Source: an uncultured Monoglobus sp. (GTDB lineage: Bacteria; Bacillota; Clostridia; Monoglobales; Monoglobaceae). From it: 55,175 nucleotides of DNA. Made by a program: the position numbers and the translations under genes. Position 1 is the first letter of the stretch. The number at the start of each line of letters is the position of its first letter. Under the pieces are notes generated by a model. It saw only the letters and a list, made by a program, of their open reading frames with translations, was not told the DNA's origin and searched no databases. Location of the stretch: positions 1-55,175 of the forward strand of contig CANQMT010000018.1 of the NCBI GenBank assembly GCA_947625055.1. The letters run 5' to 3'. This document shows positions 7,201 to 14,600 of the stretch, piece after piece.

Positions 7201-9298
7201 TAAAAACATTGAAAAGCTCAATAACATCCTGCGCGACGGACTTGATAAGACAAGCGGCGCGGAAAAGCTTGACGAGCTGCGCGCGGAGCTTGAAAACGCG
7301 CTCCGCGCAATAAACAGCGTCGAGCCCGACGGCCTCAGGCGCGCGTATGAGATCTCCGCGCCCGAGCTTGTCGGCGGCGTGATCGAAAGCAGCGGAAAAA
7401 CACGGCTTTCGGCCATTGACGAAAACGGAAACAGGGCCGCCGTCAGGTGGCGGATCGAAAACCTCGGCGGCAGCAAAAGGGCGGATGCCGAGATCGGCGA
7501 AAGCGACGGCCTGCTCACCGCCACGGCGAACGGCCTCATCAGGGTCCGCGCGGTAAACATTGAGGAAATGCGCCGCGGCGAAGCGTTGATTTACATCAAT
7601 CTGCCGATCGAGGGCGAGACCGCCGACGACGGCGGCGGAGCCGACCTCACGGCGGAACACGGCGGTCGCCGCTGCGCGGCGGACACCAAATCGCGGCCGA
7701 TTGAATACAGAGGCATACGCCTTGAGAATCTGAAGCGGATAAGACTCCGCTACTCGCTCGGCAGCGCGGCAGCCGCGGCAAAGTTCACCGCCTCGGGTCT
7801 GACCGTGGCGGAGGGGATCCTGCGCCCCACGGGCGGCGGATCCGAATGGAGCGAGGCGGTGTTTGACGCGGACGCGGCGGCGATCTTTAAGGCCGCAGCG
7901 GACGAAAACGGTCTGAGCTCTCTCACCCTTATCGCGGGCGGCGCGAACATCGACCGCTTTGAGCTGATATACGAGGAGCCCGACGACGAGCGTCCGCACA
8001 AGGTGGCGGCGATCGAGGACGGCCCGAGCGGAGCCGTCACGCTCTACATTAACTATGTCGGCTCGGGCGCGCCGCAAAAAACCATGCTCACATACGGAGA
8101 CGCGGCGTTGTGGGTTTGCGGCAGAGGCGCGCTGACCATAACCGAGCCGCGCTCGGTTGACGGAGAAAAATACGCGGTGAAGCTCTGCGGCCAAACGCTG
8201 ATCCACACCTACCGCGAGCCAAAGCCGCCGCGGAGGGTGGTCTACAGCGCATCCGACCCCGCGTATGAGGCGCTGTTTGACAAGAGCGGCGCGGTGAAGC
8301 TGCCCGAGATCAACGGCCTCACGGGTTACGGCCCTCTGAAATGCCACGTCCGCGCCGAGCACGGCTTTGAGCTCGGCGGCAAAGCGTTTAAGTTCACGCG
8401 CGACTGGCAGGGCGCGGAGGGCGGCGAAAGCCGAGCGTGTCTGTTCTTCACGCCCGAAGCCCCGTGCGAGGTGACGGTCATATATGACGGCGGCGAGGAC
8501 CGCGAGCAGTATATCGCGCAAAACGGAACGCGGCTCGCCTCGGGCCTGTCAACGCCCGGCGGAAAGACCGCGATAACCGCGAGGATCACCGACACTTCCG
8601 CCCCGGTCTACACCTACGGCAGCGAAAACAACAAGAGCGTTTACGCAATAATCGTCGATTATTACGGCGGCGAAGATGCCGCCGAAAGAACCGTCCGCAG
8701 CGTTATCACCCCAAGCGGCTTCGCGCGGATAGACAAGGATCGGTCGGGCAAAAGCAGGATACTGCTGAGCACGGACGGCGGCGCGTGGAGCGAGGTCGAT
8801 CTGAGTTCCCTCGGCTTTGACGAGCCTCCCGCTATAAACGATCTTGCGGTTTACAAGGACAGGGTCTACGCCGGCTGCGGCGGCGGAGAGGTTCTGATAA
8901 TCACAGACTGCCCCAAGTGCCGCGCGCGAAAAAAGCTTTGCGATTTTGACATTGAGAAGATCGAGATCGTTGACGGAAATATGGTTTTAAGCGGCGGCGG
9001 CAAACAAAAGGAAATATCAATGACCGCGCTGGGCGCGGATCAGATCAGGGCGGACGAGGCCATGGCGCTTATCGCGACCGGCGCGGCGGCGATCGACGTG
9101 CGCGAGCGCGATATTTTCGAGTCGGAGCCTTCGAGGATCGACGGCGCGGTGAACATTCCGCTGAGCGAGCTTGAGAAGATCACGGAGATGAGCCGCGACA
9201 GACGGATAGTGTTCTGCTGCAGCCGCGGCATACGCTCGGCCGAGGCGGTGCTGCGCGCCAAGGAAATGGGCTTTGCGAATGTTTATTATTTAATTTAA
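4265..9298 (+). CDS. Giant GH3 glycoside hydrolase with appended modules and C-terminal rhodanese domain
   Basis: 1,677 residues. The GH3 TIM barrel (about 20-330) has RDPRWGRNEETYGEDPYL and the probable nucleophile D252 in YVTGDCGAFGD, closest in style to beta-xylosidase/arabinosidase GH3 enzymes. The second GH3 domain (about 360-760) appears to contain a beta-sandwich insertion (about 440-565), followed by a fibronectin-III-like domain ending near 850. Then come a Big2-like segment, a FIVAR-like helical pair (about 955-1020), further beta-rich modules, and at about 1588-1677 a rhodanese-like domain with the active-site loop CSRGIRS (Cys1652). There is no signal peptide, and an in-frame TAA lies about 27 bp upstream of the ATG, so the enzyme should be cytoplasmic despite its surface-protein style modules. 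GAAAGGCGGA precedes the start. The next reductase gene begins 15 bp downstream. Substrate inferred, not known. Confidence 0.85.
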   Translation: MERTEKSKIPAYLDESLSFEERAADLVSRMTLEEKAAQLKNEAAAVPRLGVRAYNYWREALHGVARQGKATSFPTSLSMANTWNAELVRRAAEITAEEARGKNPITNLSYWSPTVNMARDPRWGRNEETYGEDPYLSGRMGSEFVKGMQGGDERYIKTIATVKHFVANNVEKERRMGTSVMSERTLRDYYGRVFQNIVEEAKPASAMSSYNATTVIRNGKTLYDYVPATANPYILKDLLRRNWGFTGYVTGDCGAFGDLNNTAAYKTVLFPNESIEDVPQSATITKGFLNGADTDCGYSASAGSVLDAVRRGYITEDQININVYNLFLQRMRTGEFDKNPEYRGVTADVLETPEHIAAAEEAAEQSWVLLKNDGILPLKKDIKRVALVGTLADEVVLGDYSGSPERMVTPYEGIAAELKKTHGAKLEFLGGMTDSTRLLDLKSLELELRDGGARKIDLSGCEVSGAEMKDGCVLGVTRKTSVKISGVDFGGAVSVSADTETAAGGKIKLYYGFGGPQVAELKRDGAEKHSGAYTGEAGGYCGTADLYIEFEAETAEFSIDKFKAELDAADVIIAYAGTTLSDSAEFNDRSGIALPESQSHAASLTAAYPEKTVLALQTVGQIDVAPLESGAKAILWTSYNGQTQGTALGKILTGAANPSGKLTTTWYAAADLEKMPVGTEGVLGDDGITRYYNNYEIRPDKNNDFPGRTYQYYTNEPVYPFGFGLSYTEFEYGGLRISSDSVTAADELTALVDVTNVGGVYGMEAVQFYIEYPEGRGLPKIQLKGFDKLALGPGETKTAKAVIKISELRFFDEETQKSYVPIGDYKIYAAKNSADKSLFAEFSVTEGIEPRLKTVAALPGGIITRGLVGDGVEPTTVFNLNLSAALTDESFLELDGSNTEYKSADESVARVAADGTVLPGIREGVTLITASVTFGGETKSARVPVVNMPEFKASAADKADAAARLRAARNGLPDRAYSDKNIEKLNNILRDGLDKTSGAEKLDELRAELENALRAINSVEPDGLRRAYEISAPELVGGVIESSGKTRLSAIDENGNRAAVRWRIENLGGSKRADAEIGESDGLLTATANGLIRVRAVNIEEMRRGEALIYINLPIEGETADDGGGADLTAEHGGRRCAADTKSRPIEYRGIRLENLKRIRLRYSLGSAAAAAKFTASGLTVAEGILRPTGGGSEWSEAVFDADAAAIFKAAADENGLSSLTLIAGGANIDRFELIYEEPDDERPHKVAAIEDGPSGAVTLYINYVGSGAPQKTMLTYGDAALWVCGRGALTITEPRSVDGEKYAVKLCGQTLIHTYREPKPPRRVVYSASDPAYEALFDKSGAVKLPEINGLTGYGPLKCHVRAEHGFELGGKAFKFTRDWQGAEGGESRACLFFTPEAPCEVTVIYDGGEDREQYIAQNGTRLASGLSTPGGKTAITARITDTSAPVYTYGSENNKSVYAIIVDYYGGEDAAERTVRSVITPSGFARIDKDRSGKSRILLSTDGGAWSEVDLSSLGFDEPPAINDLAVYKDRVYAGCGGGEVLIITDCPKCRARKKLCDFDIEKIEIVDGNMVLSGGGKQKEISMTALGADQIRADEAMALIATGAAAIDVRERDIFESEPSRIDGAVNIPLSELEKITEMSRDRRIVFCCSRGIRSAEAVLRAKEMGFANVYYLI

Positions 9299-9313
9299 CG
9301 GGAGATGATATAT

Positions 9314-10366
9314 ATGAGGCAAGTGACATTGGGAAAAACCGGAATAACCACAGCGCAGAACGCGTTCGGCGCGCTGCCGCTCCAGCGGGCCGACATGGAC
9401 ACCGCGGTTGAGATTTTGCGCGCGGCCTACGAGGGCGGCATGAACTTTTTCGACACCGCCAGAGCCTACAGCGACAGCGAGGAAAAGATAGGCCGCGCCT
9501 TCGGGGATATGGGAATCCGAGACAAGATCTTCATTGCCACCAAAACCATGGCGAAGACCCCGGACGAATTTTGGAGCCAGCTCGAGACCTCGCTCAGGCT
9601 GCTAAAAACCGATTATATTGACATCTATCAGCTCCACTGCGCCGATAGGTGTTACGCTCCGGGAGACGGCTCGGGAATGTACGAGTGCATGCTCGAGGCC
9701 AAGAAACAGGGAAAGATCCGCCACATCGGGATTACCGCCCACAAGATCGAGGTGGCATTTGAGATAGCAAACTCCGGACTTTACGAGACGCTGCAATATC
9801 CGTTCAGCTACCTCTCGTCCGACCGCGAGATCGAGCTTGTGAATTTGTGCCGCGAAAAAAACGTCGGCTTTATCGCCATGAAGGGAATGTCGGGCGGGCT
9901 CATCACGCGCTCCGACGCGGCTATGGCGTTTATGAGCGGGTTTGATAACGTGCTGCCGATCTGGGGAGTGCAGAAGATGAGCGAGCTTGAGGAGTGGCTC
10001 GGCTATATGGAAAACACGCCGGAAATGACCGACGGGATAAGAGAGTTTATCGAGAGCGAAAAGAAAGAGCTGAGCGGCGAGTTCTGCCGCGGCTGCGGCT
10101 ACTGCATGCCGTGCCCGGCGGGGATTTTGATCAACAACTGCGCGAGAATGGCGCTGATGCTCAGGCGCGCGCCGTCCGAGGCGTGGCTGACCGACGCTAT
10201 GCAGGCCGAGATGAAGAAGATAGAAAACTGCCTAAACTGCGGCCAATGCGCGGCGAAATGCCCCTATGAGCTCGACACCCCGGCGCTGCTCAAGAAAAAC
10301 TATGAGGATTACCAAGAGGTGCTCGCGGGCAGACGATCGGTGAGCTATAACCGCGGCGCCCGGTAA
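9314..10366 (+). CDS. Aldo/keto reductase with C-terminal 4Fe-4S ferredoxin domain
   Basis: 350 residues. The tetrad is D47, Y52 (DTARAYSDSE), K77 (IATKTM) and H108 (YQLHCA). Two C-terminal cysteine motifs follow, FCRGCGYCMPCP and CLNCGQCAAKCP. The ATG at 9314 is preferred because GGGAGATGAT lies at the right distance; an in-frame ATG at 9305 would sit on the ribosome binding site. The gene starts 15 bp after the GH3 gene and is probably co-transcribed with it, so a role in metabolising the released sugar or aglycone is plausible but unproven. It has the same domain order as the reductase at 2175, although the two proteins differ clearly in sequence. Confidence 0.9.
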   Translation: MRQVTLGKTGITTAQNAFGALPLQRADMDTAVEILRAAYEGGMNFFDTARAYSDSEEKIGRAFGDMGIRDKIFIATKTMAKTPDEFWSQLETSLRLLKTDYIDIYQLHCADRCYAPGDGSGMYECMLEAKKQGKIRHIGITAHKIEVAFEIANSGLYETLQYPFSYLSSDREIELVNLCREKNVGFIAMKGMSGGLITRSDAAMAFMSGFDNVLPIWGVQKMSELEEWLGYMENTPEMTDGIREFIESEKKELSGEFCRGCGYCMPCPAGILINNCARMALMLRRAPSEAWLTDAMQAEMKKIENCLNCGQCAAKCPYELDTPALLKKNYEDYQEVLAGRRSVSYNRGAR

Positions 10367-10384
10367 AAATTTAAAACAGCGACA

Positions 10385-10414
10385 AAAAGACTGCCTCGGA
10401 TGAGACAGTCTTTT
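10385..10414 (+). terminator. Rho-independent terminator of the GH3 operon
   Basis: AAAAGACTG-C-CTC-GGAT-GAG-A-CAGTCTTTT hairpin 18 bp after the reductase stop codon. Confidence 0.75.
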
Positions 10415-10448
10415 GCGTGGTTTTTCGGATCAGCGCAACGATTAGCAG

Positions 10449-10536
10449 GCAAAAGGTTTTTGCCTCTTTGCCGCCCGCGGCTTGGCAGGGCGGAATATGG
10501 GCTTTGGGCAACCATTTCATTGCAAAAACCTTTTGC
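10449..10536. repeat. Dispersed hairpin repeat family C, copy 1
   Basis: Terminal inverted repeats GCAAAAGGTTTTTGC and GCAAAAACCTTTTGC enclose a core with CTTTGCCG, CGCGGCTTGGC and GGAATATGGGCTTTGGGC. A second copy is at 46457-46544 and a left-end fragment at 47117. Confidence 0.85.
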
Positions 10537-10558
10537 GATGAATAACGTTTTCGGCTGC

Positions 10559-11062
10559 TTAGATCCAGGTGTATTTTCCGACGATCAGGTCTATTCCCGC
10601 GATTATGAAGTATATCGCGAGCAGGATGCCGATGCCCATTGCCAAAACAAAGGGATGAATAAACGAGTAAACGCCAACGATCACGTCAAGTATGCCGAGG
10701 AATATGCCCCAGCCGTAAGAGCTGACGCCCGCGTCCTTTGCCTTAAACGACGCCACGATAGCCAGCACGCCCTTTATCACGAACCAGAAGGCCATCGCGA
10801 TAAGCAGGGCGGTGCCCGCAAAGTTCCTCATGCCGGGAACGAACAGGATAACCAAAGCCAAAATAAGCGTGATTATGCTGTACACGAAGATGAATCCGTA
10901 ACGCTTGTTGGCAATTCCCGCGATAACTCCGTATATGCCCCACACAAGCAGCATGATAACGAGGAAGTATCCCGCGCCGACAAATGTGAGAAGCGGAGTG
11001 CCCATGCAGGAAATTCCGCCGATTATCAGCAGAATACCGAGAATGATCTGAAGTGCTCTCAT
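10559..11062 (-). CDS. DUF308 (HdeD-like) membrane protein
   Basis: 167 residues, almost entirely hydrophobic, with about six transmembrane helices in paired repeats (for example LQIILGILLIIGGISCMG near the start and ILLAIYFIIAGIDLIVG near the end). The repeated GILxIxxGI pattern is typical of the DUF308 family, to which E. coli HdeD (acid resistance) belongs. No catalytic residues are visible and the role here is unknown. It is monocistronic, with its own consensus promoter at 11116-11144. Confidence 0.8.
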   Translation of the reverse strand: MRALQIILGILLIIGGISCMGTPLLTFVGAGYFLVIMLLVWGIYGVIAGIANKRYGFIFVYSIITLILALVILFVPGMRNFAGTALLIAMAFWFVIKGVLAIVASFKAKDAGVSSYGWGIFLGILDVIVGVYSFIHPFVLAMGIGILLAIYFIIAGIDLIVGKYTWI

Positions 11063-11115
11063 AAAAATTACCTCACTTTTTAAATTATTGTATTTTGTAT
11101 AAATTTTGTGCTTTT

Positions 11116-11144
11116 ATTATAATATTTTTCCTGATAATTGTCAA
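11116..11144 (-). promoter_or_regulatory. Consensus promoter for the DUF308 gene
   Basis: TTGACA, 17-bp spacer, TATAAT on the minus strand, 54 bp before the start codon. Confidence 0.8.
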
Positions 11145-11195
11145 GCGGCGAGGCGGGTTTGCGGCAAATTTACCCGTTTTTGCGCATATTTTTTG

Positions 11196-11224
11196 TTTAC
11201 TTTGAAATGTTTTGATGATATAAT
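11196..11224 (+). promoter_or_regulatory. Promoter for the zinc-ribbon membrane protein
   Basis: TTTACT, 17-bp spacer, TATAAT, 69 bp before the start codon at 11294. Confidence 0.65.
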
Positions 11225-11293
11225 ATAGATTGAAAAGGCGGGTATCGCCGCCGAACTGTGACGCGCAGCCGCGAAAACGAAGGAGCTGATAAT

Positions 11294-11668
11294 ATGTACG
11301 AAAAATACAGAAGATTTATGGAGGGGCGGTACGGCTTTGACAAGCTGGGCGGAGCGCTGATCATAACCGGTCTGGCGGTATCGGTCCTCGGACGCATACT
11401 TTGGCTCGTGTGGCTCAGCCGCCTTTCGATAGTGTTCTACATATTATTCGCGCTGCGGTTCCTGTCGCGCAGGGAATACGCCCGCTCGCGCGAGAACCGA
11501 ATATTTATCGGGTTTTTTGACAATATAAAAGATTTTTTCACACGAGACCGCGAAAACTATAACTATTATACCTGCCCGGTATGCAAAACCAGGTTCAGGG
11601 TTCCGAAAAACAGCACCAGGGGCTATTCGACGAGGCCCATGTGCCCCAAGTGCAGAAATGAATTTTAA
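11294..11668 (+). CDS. Small membrane protein with C-terminal zinc ribbon
   Basis: 124 residues. Two hydrophobic segments (about 18-40 and 44-57) are followed by a basic linker and a short zinc-ribbon motif with C94-C97 and C117-C120 (TCPVCKTRF and MCPKCRNEF). The start at 11294 has AAGGAGCTGATAAT immediately upstream and is preferred over an in-frame ATG 36 bp earlier that has no ribosome binding site. Similar two-helix plus zinc-ribbon proteins are common hypotheticals in Clostridia; no function is assigned. It is followed by repeat family A. Confidence 0.75.
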   Translation: MYEKYRRFMEGRYGFDKLGGALIITGLAVSVLGRILWLVWLSRLSIVFYILFALRFLSRREYARSRENRIFIGFFDNIKDFFTRDRENYNYYTCPVCKTRFRVPKNSTRGYSTRPMCPKCRNEF

Positions 11669-11710
11669 ACCCGCCCGGGCGCAGTTTTATTAATACAGCT
11701 TTAATAAAGC

Positions 11711-11798
11711 TGCGAGCTAAAAACAGTTCTGATATGATCGCCGGACCCTGTTCCGTCATGCCACGCCCGGACGGCAAAGAAACTGTTTTTAGCTCGCA
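11711..11798 (+). repeat. Hairpin repeat family A, copy 2
   Basis: Arms GCGAGCTAAAAACAG and CTGTTTTTAGCTCGC, perfect complements. Relative to copy 1 one base pair has changed on both sides (T-A to C-G). The core has the same GATCGCCGG and GCCCGGACGGCAAAG blocks. Confidence 0.85.
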
Positions 11799-11867
11799 GA
11801 ACCGCAAATTTTCTTAGGGACGTGACGCGCTTCAAAGCGAAAGGCTTTGAGGCGTTCAGGGCTCTCG

Positions 11868-11930
11868 AAAAGCGCCAACGAAGCACATAAGGGCTCCCGA
11901 AAAGCGCCAACGAAGTGCGCTTTTTGGGAA
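11868..11930. repeat. Repeat family G, AAAGCGC...GCGCTTT hairpins
   Basis: Two tandem, diverged copies of AAAGCGCCAACGAAG, the second closing as a hairpin with TGCGCTTT. A related copy is at 46762-46784. Confidence 0.6.
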
Positions 11931-12003
11931 AGAGGAGCGTCCGCCTTAAATGCGCAGCTTTTGCCGCTTGCGGCAAAACAAGCAATCAGGCGTGACGCGA
12001 CGA

Positions 12004-12100
12004 CCACGCCCGGACGGCAAAGAAACTGTTTTTAGCTCACAGGACCGCAAATTTTCTTAGGGACGGTACGGGCGGTAAAGAAACTGTTTTTAGCTCGCAG
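12004..12100 (+). repeat. Two right-half fragments of repeat family A
   Basis: CACGCCCGGACGGCAAAG...CTGTTTTTAGCTCAC (12004-12040) and GGGCGGTAAAG...CTGTTTTTAGCTCGC (about 12070-12099). Each lacks a left arm. The sequence ACCGCAAATTTTCTTAGGGACG also recurs after copy 2 and after the first fragment, so the 11669-12142 gap is built from nested duplications. No gene is seen in it. Confidence 0.7.
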
Positions 12101-12127
12101 TAACGCCGGCGTTTGCCGGCGTTTATT
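12101..12127 (+). terminator. Stem-loop, possible terminator
   Basis: AACGCCGGC-GTTT-GCCGGCGTT followed by TATTTC on the plus strand. The T-run is weak, so it may only protect the end of the convergent walJ transcript. Confidence 0.45.
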
Positions 12128-12142
12128 TCATTATTCAAATCG

Positions 12143-12904
12143 TTATGTTGCGACCGAGAGCCTCAGATCGCGGCCAACGGTTATGCCCGCGCGGCTGAGC
12201 GCCGCCTTGACCGTCTCAAATGCGAGGGCGGGATAGTTGTTCTCCTCGCTCAAATGTCCGAGAATTATGTTCTCGGTCCCGGTTTTCACCAGCAGCTCCG
12301 CGCCCTTTCCCGCGTCGTCGTTGGAAAGGTGGCCGAGTCTGCCGCGTATCCTCTGCTTGAGCGGGTACGGATACGAGCCGACCTCGAGCATGCTTATGTC
12401 GTGGTTGGACTCAAGCAGCACCGTTTTGCAGCCCGCCACGGCGCGCATGACCTCCTCGGTCAATATGCCCATGTCGGTCGCGACGGCTCCGCACTCGTTT
12501 CCGTCGTCAAATCTGTAGCCCACCGGATACGCCGCGTCGTGCGGGATGCGGAACGGGCTGATCCCTATGTCTCCGATAGAAAACGGCTCAACGCCCTCGA
12601 AGATCTTTATGTTCTCATCGTTCAGGCGGCCAAGATCGTTGGTCATGATCGCCGCCCATGTCGCGGAGTTGGCGTAAACCGAAACGCCGTAGCGCCGCAT
12701 CATAACGCCTATGCCTTTGATATGGTCGGAATGCTCGTGGGTAACGACGATCCCGTCAAGCTCCTCCGGAGACGTTCCTAAGCGGGCCATTGCGTCTTTT
12801 ACCGCCTTGCCGCTGATGCCGCAGTCAACAAGAATTTTCGTGCTCTCGGTGCAGACCAGACACGAATTTCCTTTGCTTCCGCTTTTTAACGAATACAGTT
12901 CCAT
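12143..12904 (-). CDS. walJ: MBL-fold metallohydrolase, WalJ/YycJ type
   Basis: 253 residues of a metallo-beta-lactamase fold. The metal-binding motif THEHSDH is at residues 55-61, after the family-typical N-terminus (YSLKSGSKGNSCLV and KILVDCGISGK). Further conserved histidines are in FRIPHDA and in GHLSEENN. In Bacillus, WalJ (YycJ) is encoded with the WalRK cell-wall regulators and is linked to coordinating division with DNA replication; it is predicted to be a cytoplasmic nuclease or phosphodiesterase. Here it lies 19 bp after murA on the same strand and is probably co-transcribed, again a cell-wall context. GGCGGA precedes the ATG. Confidence 0.85.
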   Translation of the reverse strand: MELYSLKSGSKGNSCLVCTESTKILVDCGISGKAVKDAMARLGTSPEELDGIVVTHEHSDHIKGIGVMMRRYGVSVYANSATWAAIMTNDLGRLNDENIKIFEGVEPFSIGDIGISPFRIPHDAAYPVGYRFDDGNECGAVATDMGILTEEVMRAVAGCKTVLLESNHDISMLEVGSYPYPLKQRIRGRLGHLSNDDAGKGAELLVKTGTENIILGHLSEENNYPALAFETVKAALSRAGITVGRDLRLSVAT

Positions 12905-12923
12905 AATTTCCGCCTTCCGGCCG

Positions 12924-14225
12924 TTATTTGGCCGCCTTTAAAATATCGGGCATGGGATTGACGCATCTGCGCGTGATCTGCGCGCCGAGCGATTTAAGCT
13001 TCTTCTCAAAATCCTCATAACCCCTGTCTATGTATTTCAGATTATATATCTCGGTTACGCCCCTCGCCATAAGCGCGGCGATAACCATAGCGGCGCCCGC
13101 GCGGAGATCCTTGGCGCAGACAGGCGCGCCGGTCAGAGGCGTTTCGCCCTGGACTCTCGCCACATCGCCGCCCTCGACGGTTATCGAGGCGCCCATTCGG
13201 TTGAGCTCGCTCACGTATTGCAGGCGGTTCTCCCAGACATTCTCGGTCATTGTGCTGCTTCCTTTGGCCTTGGTCAGCAGCACAAGCATCTGCGGCTGAA
13301 GGTCTGTCGGAAATCCCGGATAGGGCTGGGTCTTTACGTTGCAGCGCCTGAGCTCTGGCTTTTTGACATAGACCCTTATCGCTTCGTCATATTCCTTTAT
13401 CCCCACGCCCATTTCCTCAAGCTTGGCGCTTAAAGATTCCATATGCTTGGGTATTATGTTGCTCACGACAACGTCGCCGCCGGTCGCGGCTGCCGCGATC
13501 ATGAACGTGCCCGCCTCGATCTGGTCGGGTATCACGCTGAAGGCGCCGCCGTGCAGCTCCTTCACGCCTCTTATCTTTATCACATCGGTGCCCGCGCCGC
13601 GGATGTTGGCCCCCATTGAGTTCAGGAAGTTGGCCACGTCAACCACGTGCGGCTCCTTGGCGGCGCTGTCGATGACCGTCACGCCCTCGGCAAGAACAGC
13701 CGCGAGCATTACGTCGATCGTGGCGCCGACCGAAACCACGTCCATATAAACAGTGTCGCCCTCAAGCTTGTCTGCGCTTATGTTGACAACGCCGTACTCA
13801 ATATCGCTTTCGGCGCCGAGCGCCTTAAAGCCCTTTAAATGCAGATCGATCGGACGCACGCCGAAATCGCATCCGCCCGGAAGATCAACGCTGGCGCGGT
13901 GCAGCCTGCCCAGCAAAGCGCCCATAAAATATGAAGAGGCGCGGATCTTCCGCACCGCCGGGCCGGTGGCAACATGGCTGCGTATGTTTGTGCAGTCGAC
14001 CTCGACAACGTCGTCGCCGACAAAGCCCGCCTCGCAGCCGAGATTTTTTATTATACCGATAAGGTCATAGATATCGCTGACCCGCGGCACGTTTTCGATC
14101 ACGCATTTCCCCTTGACAAGAATTGACGCAACCAAAATAGCAACGGCGGAATTTTTAGCGCCGCTGATCTTTACCTCGCCGTGCAGAGGCACGCCGCCCA
14201 GTATAACCATTTTTTCGTCGTTCAT
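12924..14225 (-). CDS. murA: UDP-N-acetylglucosamine 1-carboxyvinyltransferase
   Basis: 433 residues, full length. It transfers enolpyruvate from PEP to UDP-GlcNAc, the first committed step of peptidoglycan synthesis, in the cytoplasm. The conserved N-terminal SGAKNSA (K24) and the catalytic cysteine loop LPGGCDFG (C119, the fosfomycin target) are present, as are the family blocks GFPTDLQPQ and RGYEDFEKKLKSLGA. Clostridia often carry two MurA paralogs; only one is in view. GGGGG precedes the ATG, a promoter lies at 14268-14295, and walJ follows in the same direction. Confidence 0.97.
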   Translation of the reverse strand: MNDEKMVILGGVPLHGEVKISGAKNSAVAILVASILVKGKCVIENVPRVSDIYDLIGIIKNLGCEAGFVGDDVVEVDCTNIRSHVATGPAVRKIRASSYFMGALLGRLHRASVDLPGGCDFGVRPIDLHLKGFKALGAESDIEYGVVNISADKLEGDTVYMDVVSVGATIDVMLAAVLAEGVTVIDSAAKEPHVVDVANFLNSMGANIRGAGTDVIKIRGVKELHGGAFSVIPDQIEAGTFMIAAAATGGDVVVSNIIPKHMESLSAKLEEMGVGIKEYDEAIRVYVKKPELRRCNVKTQPYPGFPTDLQPQMLVLLTKAKGSSTMTENVWENRLQYVSELNRMGASITVEGGDVARVQGETPLTGAPVCAKDLRAGAAMVIAALMARGVTEIYNLKYIDRGYEDFEKKLKSLGAQITRRCVNPMPDILKAAK

Positions 14226-14267
14226 CTAAATGCCCCCAAATATTACGCATTTATTTTATATACCAAT

Positions 14268-14295
14268 ATTATAGCACAAAAAAAGCATTTGACAA
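14268..14295 (-). promoter_or_regulatory. Promoter of murA-walJ
   Basis: TTGTCA, 16-bp spacer, TATAAT on the minus strand, 42 bp before murA. Confidence 0.6.
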
Positions 14296-14526
14296 GGTTA
14301 TTTCATCTTTTTTAAAGATTTTGCCAAAACTTTTTGCTAAGCTTACGTTTTTAACGGTGTTTTCCACAAAAATGTATTTTCCGTTTATTATAATACGATT
14401 ATAACACGAAACTGTTACAAAATGATGACATTGGGATTAAAAGAATAATAAACCGCTATTTTTTGCATATTTTTCGCCCCGGCGCGGAAATAATTCGGGG
14501 ATATTCGCCGAGTATCCCCCGATATC
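14296..14526. other. AT-rich intergenic stretch, nothing recognised
   Basis: Low-GC sequence between divergent murA and amidase genes. It contains several TATAAT-like hexamers but no matching -35 boxes, ORFs, hairpins or repeats that I can support. Confidence 0.5.
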
Positions 14527-14553
14527 ACCAAATTCCCTCAAATTTATATAATA
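14527..14553 (+). promoter_or_regulatory. Possible sigma-K promoter of the amidase gene
   Basis: AC, 16-bp spacer, TATATAATA, one mismatch from the Bacillus sigma-K pattern AC-N16-CATANNNTA. The AT-rich context makes chance matches likely. Confidence 0.3.
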
Positions 14554-14600
14554 TATTGAGGCATGTTATTTGCCGAATTTTAACAGGAAAGGTGAAATAT

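Noticed and set aside
6476..8521. 681-codon open frame on the minus strand opposite the GH3 gene
   Set aside because: It is an antisense shadow of a GC-rich gene: Arg/Val/Ala-rich, with no domain, no ribosome binding site, and a clear real gene on the other strand.
11701..12007. Two overlapping minus-strand frames in the repeat patch
   Set aside because: They cross repeat families A and G, have no ribosome binding site, and resemble other frames generated by the same repeats.
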